Assembly (NCBI GenBank): GCA_937901465.1
Contig: CALGTU010000085.1
Span: 1-10,251 of the forward strand
Direction of reading: 5' to 3'
DNA: 10,251 nt
From: an uncultured Clostridia bacterium
Lineage (GTDB): Bacteria > Bacillota > Clostridia > Oscillospirales > Ruminococcaceae
Shown: positions 5,685 to 10,251 of the stretch, piece by piece
How the letters are laid out: every line of letters begins with the position of its first letter
Numbering within the stretch: position 1 is the first letter of the stretch
Program-made: the position numbers and the translations under genes
Notes under the pieces: generated by a model
Database searches by the model: none
Told to the model about the DNA's origin: nothing
The model's input: the letters and a program-made list of their open reading frames with translations, nothing else

Positions 5685-7376
5685 TTATTCTCCGTCAGTA
5701 TCAATCTTGTTTTTCTTGAGTTTTACCTTCTGTCCGTCCTTGCATCTTTCTGTATCAAGGATAAGGATATCTCCTTCTTTGAGTTCATCTGATGTAATTT
5801 CAGCTTCAACAAGTCCTTCAAGACCTACTGTTACATAAACCTTTTCGGCTGTGTATCCGCCCATACCATCATCTCTTGCAACGAGAACGAAATCGCCTTC
5901 GTCGTCTGTTCCAATACCATCGTATCTTACTGTAAATACATCGTTTGATTCTTCAATTATGATATCAAGCTTTGATTTAAGGCCAATAAGAAGCTTTGTG
6001 TTCTTTGATGTTACATCAGCTTCGATAACAAATGAGCCATCGACAGCATCCTTTGTTGCAGCAGGAGCCACAACCGTTATAACGCCTTCGTATTCTTCAC
6101 CATCAAGAGCATCACATTTGATAGCTGCCTTCTGGCCTACTGCTATATAAGGAATATCATACTGCTTTACTGTTGCTTTGATTTTGAGATTATCTGTATC
6201 TTCGATGATGAAGAGTGTTCCGTTTGCAATATTGCCTTCCTTAGCATAAACCGCTGTGATTGTTCCGTCTTTTTCTGCTTTTACAACGCAATCATCAAGA
6301 ACTTTTTTCTGTTCATTGAGCTGTAATATTGCTGGTTCGTTTTCAGCCTGCTTGAGAGCGAGTTCATATGCTCTTCTTGCATCTTCAAGACCTGTTGAAA
6401 TATCGTTCTGTGCTGACATATAAGCAAGTTCTGCTGTTTCGAGATTTGTTTCAGCGTTTTCATATGTATCTTCAATAAGCTGAACTGTTTCATCAAGCGC
6501 TCTTTTTGCGTTTTCGTAATTATCTGATGCTGAACGGAGCGCTGTTCTTGCACTTCTTATTTCTACGTTAGGAAAAGCTTTGAGAAGTTCTTCGAAAGCC
6601 TCATCATATTTTTTCTGAAGTTCCTTGTTTGAAGGATCTTTATCAAGACGCTTTTTCCAGAAGTTGACTTCATCTTCACATCTTGAAATCTCTGTTTTTG
6701 AATAAACATTGCTTTCAATATAGTTTCCGTTTGAATCAAAAAGAACTACTTCGCCTAATTTTTTAAGAGCGTCGTTATAGTCCTTAGCTGTCATTCTTCT
6801 TGCTTCATCACTGTTTTCAACAGCCATTTTTGCCTTTATATAGTTCGAGTTATTGTTATAATCTTCATAGTCTTCTTTTGCTTCATCATAAGCTTTCTGA
6901 GCCTTTTCAAGATTATTCTTTGCTGTTGTTATGGATATCTGTGTTGATGTTGCCTTATCCTGTCCTTTTGATGCAGCAAGAAGATCGTTATATCTTCTTT
7001 CAGCTGTCTGAAGTGCGCTGTATGTTGACATGCTTGCGCTCTGAAGATTGGATTCAGCTATTGCTATCTGAGTTTTTATTGTAGAATCGTCGATGACGCA
7101 AAGTATGTCCCCCTTTTTAACCTTGTCACCAACTGAAACTTTTACCTCTTCAATTTCATATGTAGCGAGTGAACGCACATATGTTTCGTCCTTACTTGCA
7201 ACTACCCCTGTTGCATTTACATAGTTCTGGACTGTTCCCTTTTTGAGTTCTGCATTATTTACAAGCACCGATGACTCAGTGTTTGCTGAAATAAGCGCAA
7301 CTCCTAAAATTCCCGCTATCAGAAGTACTACTACTGATATAACGATTACGAGCACTATTTTAGCTTTTTTGCTCAT
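5685..7376 (-). CDS. HlyD/MacA-family efflux adaptor with an unusually long coiled-coil region
   Basis: This is a membrane-anchored adaptor of a tripartite exporter, similar in role to MacA or Bacillus YknX. Residue numbers count from the ATG at 7382. A single N-terminal membrane helix (about 8-31) has no lipobox. The first half of the lipoyl domain is at about 70-100 (VSVGDKVKKGDIL) and the second half at about 367-395 (AEKDGTITAVYAKEGNI). Between them about 265 residues are rich in Ala, Glu, Lys and Leu and look helical, with a non-helical stretch near 209-228 that may be the hairpin tip. A beta-barrel (about 396-475) and a membrane-proximal domain (478-555) follow. At 563-565 residues it is much longer than MacA or YknX (about 370-380), mostly because of the hairpin. 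AGGAGG lies 9 nt before the ATG at 7376 but only 3 nt before the one at 7382, so I prefer 7376. The ATPase and permease follow at once. Confidence 0.9.
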   Translation of the reverse strand: MSKKAKIVLVIVISVVVLLIAGILGVALISANTESSVLVNNAELKKGTVQNYVNATGVVASKDETYVRSLATYEIEEVKVSVGDKVKKGDILCVIDDSTIKTQIAIAESNLQSASMSTYSALQTAERRYNDLLAASKGQDKATSTQISITTAKNNLEKAQKAYDEAKEDYEDYNNNSNYIKAKMAVENSDEARRMTAKDYNDALKKLGEVVLFDSNGNYIESNVYSKTEISRCEDEVNFWKKRLDKDPSNKELQKKYDEAFEELLKAFPNVEIRSARTALRSASDNYENAKRALDETVQLIEDTYENAETNLETAELAYMSAQNDISTGLEDARRAYELALKQAENEPAILQLNEQKKVLDDCVVKAEKDGTITAVYAKEGNIANGTLFIIEDTDNLKIKATVKQYDIPYIAVGQKAAIKCDALDGEEYEGVITVVAPAATKDAVDGSFVIEADVTSKNTKLLIGLKSKLDIIIEESNDVFTVRYDGIGTDDEGDFVLVARDDGMGGYTAEKVYVTVGLEGLVEAEITSDELKEGDILILDTERCKDGQKVKLKKNKIDTDGE

Positions 7377-7382
7377 TTTCAT

Positions 7383-7449
7383 TTTCCTCCTAAAAAATAG
7401 AATTGAAATTTATTTAAGCATCGGCTTTTCGCCGTAACTTACAAAGAAA
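7383..7449 (-). other. 67-nt gap between the two transporter systems
   Basis: The gap holds the adaptor gene's ribosome binding site and a small hairpin, CGGC (7422-7425) with GCCG (7431-7434). No U tract follows the hairpin on the minus strand, so it is not a standard intrinsic terminator. No promoter with acceptable -35 and -10 boxes was seen. Readthrough from the upstream ABC exporter genes is therefore likely, although an RNA-processing or attenuation role for the hairpin is possible. Confidence 0.5.
7386..7391 (-). promoter_or_regulatory. Ribosome binding site of the adaptor gene, favouring the second ATG
   Basis: A perfect AGGAGG on the minus strand is 9 nt from the ATG at 7376 and 3 nt from the ATG at 7382. 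The former is normal spacing and the latter is too tight. The two choices differ by only two residues. Confidence 0.65.
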
Positions 7450-9183
7450 TTATGCCTGTCTGTACTGGCTGTTGTAAAGTTCTGAATAGAAACCTGCTTT
7501 ACTGATAAGTTCATCGTGAGTTCCTATTTCGATAACTTTTCCCGATTTCATAACGAGTATCGCATCAGCCTCTTTTATGGTTGAAAGACGATGTGCTATG
7601 ACAAAGCTTGTTCTTCCTTCCATAATCTTATTAAAGGCTTTCTGAACTCTTATTTCGGTCATTGTGTCGATAGAAGATGTTGCTTCATCGAGAATAAGCA
7701 TCTTTGGTTTTATAAGCATTACTCTTGCTATACAAAGAAGCTGTTTCTGTCCCTGTGAGATATTTTCATCGTCATCTGAAATAACTGTGTCATATCCATC
7801 GGGAAGACGCTTTATGAAGCTGTGTGCATAAGCTGATTTTGCCGCTTCAATGATTTCTTCATCAGTAGGGTTATCTGCACCATAAGCTATATTCTCGCGG
7901 ATTGTTCCCTTGAAAAGCCATGTTTCCTGTAAAACCATTCCGTAATTCGAACGAAGACTGTCTCTCTTGATTTCTGTTATATCGTTTCCGCTTACAGAAA
8001 TTTTTCCTTTATCAACATCATAGAAACGCATAAGAAGATTTATAAGAGTTGTTTTGCCGCAACCTGTCGGTCCTACTATCGCAACTCTCATACCGGGATT
8101 TACTTTAAGATTGAAATCCTCAATAAGCGGAACATTCTTATCATAAGAGAAGAAAACATTATGGACAGAAACGCTGCCGTCGGGGTTTTCGAGTGAAGGC
8201 ATATTTTCATCTGATTCTTCTTCTTTTTCATCTAAAAGAGCAAAAACTCTTTCAGCACCCGAAAGTGCTGCCTGGAGTTCTGTTATAACTCCGCTTATTT
8301 CGTTGAAAGGTTTTGTATACTGATTTGCATACGCCAAGAATGTTGAAAGGAAACCTACTGAAAGTGCTCCGCCTACTACTGCGAATGCACCTGAAACTCC
8401 TACTGCGGCATAAACTATTCCGTTTACAAATCTTGTGCATGGATTTGTAAGTGCTGAAAGGAACTGTGCTTTAACGCCACACTTATATAGTCTTCCGTTT
8501 ATTTCCTTGAACTTCTTTTCAGAACTTTCTTTATAAGAAAATGCCTGAACAGTTTTTTGACCCGAAATCATTTCATTTATATATCCGCCAAGTTCTCCCC
8601 TTACTTCTGTCTGTTCGCTGAAGAACCTATATGAATATTTGCTTATTGTTGATGCAACTATGAGTGAAAGGGGTGTTATACAAACACATACAAGTGCGAT
8701 TTTTACATTTATACCAAACATAAAAATCAGAGTTCCTATTATTGTTGCTATACCTGTGAAGAGTTGTGTAAACCCTTGGATTATACCATCGGAAATACTA
8801 TCAATATCTGAGATTATAACCGACATTGTATCGCCTTTGGGTGTATGGTCGATATAGCTTAAGGGAAGTTTCGAGAATTTTTTGAAACTTTCGTTTCTTA
8901 TATCTCTTACTGTGCCGTGTGAGATTTTGTTCATAACAAACCCCAGTAGCCAGTTTGCAAGGGCTGTTCCGATAACAACGAAGAAAAGGATAACGATATA
9001 TTTCATCATAAGATTAAAATCAACATTGCCTTTTCCGATTATACAGTCAACCGCTTTACCTGTTATTATGGGTGCTGTTAAAGTGAGTGCTACCGCAACT
9101 GCTGCGAGGATAAATGCTATCACAACGAGAGGTGTATAGGGTTTTACATAAGATAAAAGTCTTTTTAAAGTTTTAAGTTTCAT
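7450..9183 (-). CDS. Heterodimeric ABC exporter, half-transporter with the catalytic Glu and His (BmrD/LmrD-like)
   Basis: This 577-residue half-transporter has an N-terminal six-helix type IV exporter domain (about 1-315) and a C-terminal ATPase (about 335-577). Walker A is GPTGCGKTT (371-379), the Q-loop Gln419, Walker B MLILDE (495-500) with catalytic Glu500, and the switch His531 (IAHRLST). The signature is ISQGQ (475-479) instead of LSGGQ. That change is typical of the subunit that provides the altered signature to the degenerate site in heterodimeric exporters such as BmrCD, LmrCD, TmrAB and TM287/288. Its partner is the gene just upstream: stop and start overlap as TAATG, and AGGAGGTG lies 10 nt before the ATG inside the partner's last codons. 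The pair should export drugs, lipids or peptides from the inner to the outer membrane face. The substrate cannot be read from the sequence. Confidence 0.93.
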   Translation of the reverse strand: MKLKTLKRLLSYVKPYTPLVVIAFILAAVAVALTLTAPIITGKAVDCIIGKGNVDFNLMMKYIVILFFVVIGTALANWLLGFVMNKISHGTVRDIRNESFKKFSKLPLSYIDHTPKGDTMSVIISDIDSISDGIIQGFTQLFTGIATIIGTLIFMFGINVKIALVCVCITPLSLIVASTISKYSYRFFSEQTEVRGELGGYINEMISGQKTVQAFSYKESSEKKFKEINGRLYKCGVKAQFLSALTNPCTRFVNGIVYAAVGVSGAFAVVGGALSVGFLSTFLAYANQYTKPFNEISGVITELQAALSGAERVFALLDEKEEESDENMPSLENPDGSVSVHNVFFSYDKNVPLIEDFNLKVNPGMRVAIVGPTGCGKTTLINLLMRFYDVDKGKISVSGNDITEIKRDSLRSNYGMVLQETWLFKGTIRENIAYGADNPTDEEIIEAAKSAYAHSFIKRLPDGYDTVISDDDENISQGQKQLLCIARVMLIKPKMLILDEATSSIDTMTEIRVQKAFNKIMEGRTSFVIAHRLSTIKEADAILVMKSGKVIEIGTHDELISKAGFYSELYNSQYRQA

Positions 9184-10251
9184 TACCCTTTCACCTCCTG
9201 AGATTTACAGATTTCGATGTAAACATCGGAAGTTTTAAGGAGTTCTTCGTGTTTTCCTATTGCTGAAATTCTACCGTCATCGAGAACGATTATTCTGTCT
9301 GAATTCTTTATCGCGTTCGCTCTCTGTGAAACGATAAAGACCGTCATATTATCGGTTTCTTCCTTTATCGCTTTGCGCAGGTTAAGGTCGGTAACATAGT
9401 CGAGTGCTGACGAACTGTCATCGAGAATCAGAATTTCAGGTTCACGAACAAGTGCTCTTGCTATTGTAAGACGCTGACGCTGACCGCCGGATAAGTTTCT
9501 TCCGCCTTCTGCGATAAAGGTATCGAGTCCTTCAGGCATGCGTTCTATGATATCTTCTGCCTGAGCAATTCTTATTGCTTTTTTTATTGTTTCTTCAGAA
9601 GCGTTTTCATTTCCGATTGTAAGATTTTCTCTTACTGTTCCCGAAAAGAGAGCTGATTTCTGAGGAACAATTCCGATTTTAGAACGAAGTTCTGAAACGA
9701 TGTAATCCTTTACATTTGCACCGCTGACAAAAACATCGCCTTTTGCTGTATCATAGAATCTCGGGATAAGATTTATGAGTGTTGATTTACCCGAACCTGT
9801 TGAACCGATAATCCCTATCGTTTCACCCTTCTTTACAGAAAAGGTTATGCCTTCAAGTTCGTATTCACCATTATTGCCATAATCAAAACAAACATCTTTA
9901 AATTCAACAGCAGGTGCGTTTTCTGATGTTGTTGCACCGTTTCCGTTTGAAATATCGGGGGTTTCGTCAAAAATTTCATTTACTCTTGACGCCGACGCGC
10001 CCGCTTTTGTGAAGATAACAACAAGGTTCGCCATAACAACAAGTGCTAATGAAATCTGTGTCATATAGTTTACAAGAGCTATGATTTCACCCTGTGAAAC
10101 CGCACCGTCATAAACCTTTCCGCCACCGAAATAAAGAATAGCAATTATTGCGAGATTAAGTATTACATAACATACAGGATTCAAAACAGCCGATATTCTT
10201 CCGACACGGATATTTTCTTCCATAACGACATCGGTTGCTTTCTGAAAACGG
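9183..10251 (-). CDS. Heterodimeric ABC exporter, degenerate-site half (5' end beyond right edge)
   Basis: The frame is open from the stop at 9183-9185 to the right edge. The residues before the first internal Met (RFQKATDVV) continue the transmembrane domain, so this is a truncated gene and not a 346-residue protein. Roughly 220 N-terminal residues are missing, judged from the 577-residue partner. Counting from the Met at 10223, the last membrane helices lie at about 14-33 and 47-72. Walker A is GSTGSGKST (140-148), the Q-loop Gln188, the signature LSGGQ (244-248), and Walker B ILILDD (264-269). Asp269 replaces the catalytic Glu, and the switch position has Gln300 (VSQRAN) instead of His. 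These two changes mark the non-hydrolysing site of heterodimeric exporters, while the intact LSGGQ completes the active site of the partner. The last codons carry the partner's AGGAGGTG ribosome binding site. Confidence 0.93.
   Translation of the reverse strand, partial: RFQKATDVVMEENIRVGRISAVLNPVCYVILNLAIIAILYFGGGKVYDGAVSQGEIIALVNYMTQISLALVVMANLVVIFTKAGASASRVNEIFDETPDISNGNGATTSENAPAVEFKDVCFDYGNNGEYELEGITFSVKKGETIGIIGSTGSGKSTLINLIPRFYDTAKGDVFVSGANVKDYIVSELRSKIGIVPQKSALFSGTVRENLTIGNENASEETIKKAIRIAQAEDIIERMPEGLDTFIAEGGRNLSGGQRQRLTIARALVREPEILILDDSSSALDYVTDLNLRKAIKEETDNMTVFIVSQRANAIKNSDRIIVLDDGRISAIGKHEELLKTSDVYIEICKSQEVKG

Noticed and set aside
6281..6553. Overlapping minus-strand frame inside the adaptor gene with Gln/Lys-rich composition
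   Set aside because: It is a shifted reading of the repetitive coiled-coil codons. The main frame is intact from end to end.
7383..7449. Separate promoter for the adaptor/ATPase/permease genes
   Set aside because: The best minus-strand pair at 17-nt spacing (TTACGG and AATAAA) matches consensus at only 2 and 4 of 6 positions.
1..10251. CRISPR arrays, tRNA or rRNA genes, insertion sequences and prophage genes
   Set aside because: No regularly spaced repeats, cloverleaf sequences, transposase motifs or phage proteins were seen. Non-coding DNA is limited to short intergenic gaps.

Overview
The window looks like part of a chromosome from a low-to-moderate GC member of the Bacillota, most likely a gut-type Clostridia. 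The reasons are strong AGGAGG-type ribosome binding sites, sigma-A style promoters, a GGGtGRT-family gene paired with a NifU-like scaffold, and MacAB/YknXYZ-like and BmrCD-like transporters. This placement is inferred from gene content. There is no rRNA or other marker gene here.

Left part (1-1250, minus strand): a two-gene unit. A NifU/IscU-like iron-sulfur scaffold protein is followed 14 nt later by a GGGtGRT-family protein whose C-terminal part runs off the left edge. A minus-strand promoter with a perfect -10 box lies at 1190-1218, and a 16-bp perfect palindrome sits just upstream of it.

Middle part (1330-3690, plus strand): a near-perfect promoter (TTGACA, 17-nt spacer, TGN-TATAAT) drives an XRE-type helix-turn-helix/cupin regulator and an AMP-forming acyl-CoA synthetase 18 nt downstream. 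A strong hairpin at 3657-3686 with A and T tracts on both sides ends this operon and also the convergent transporter operon.

Right part (3697-10251, minus strand): five transporter genes all point left. Transcription order is from the right edge inwards. First come the two halves of a heterodimeric ABC exporter; the first half is cut by the window edge, and the genes overlap by 1 nt as TAATG. After a 67-nt gap come an HlyD/MacA-like adaptor with a very long coiled-coil region, a MacB/LolD-type ATPase, and a MacB/FtsX-type permease. The ATPase stop codon is directly followed by the permease start codon. No convincing terminator separates the two systems, so they may share one transcript.

The exporter pair has the asymmetric ATP sites known for heterodimeric ABC exporters. 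The first half carries Asp for the catalytic Glu and Gln for the switch His, and the second half carries an altered signature motif. The adaptor, ATPase and permease form a MacAB-like tripartite exporter in what is probably a single-membrane cell. I saw no tRNA, rRNA, CRISPR array, insertion sequence or phage gene. No wholly new system is evident. The least understood parts are the GGGtGRT/NifU-like pair and the ligand and substrate of the XRE-cupin/acyl-CoA synthetase operon.
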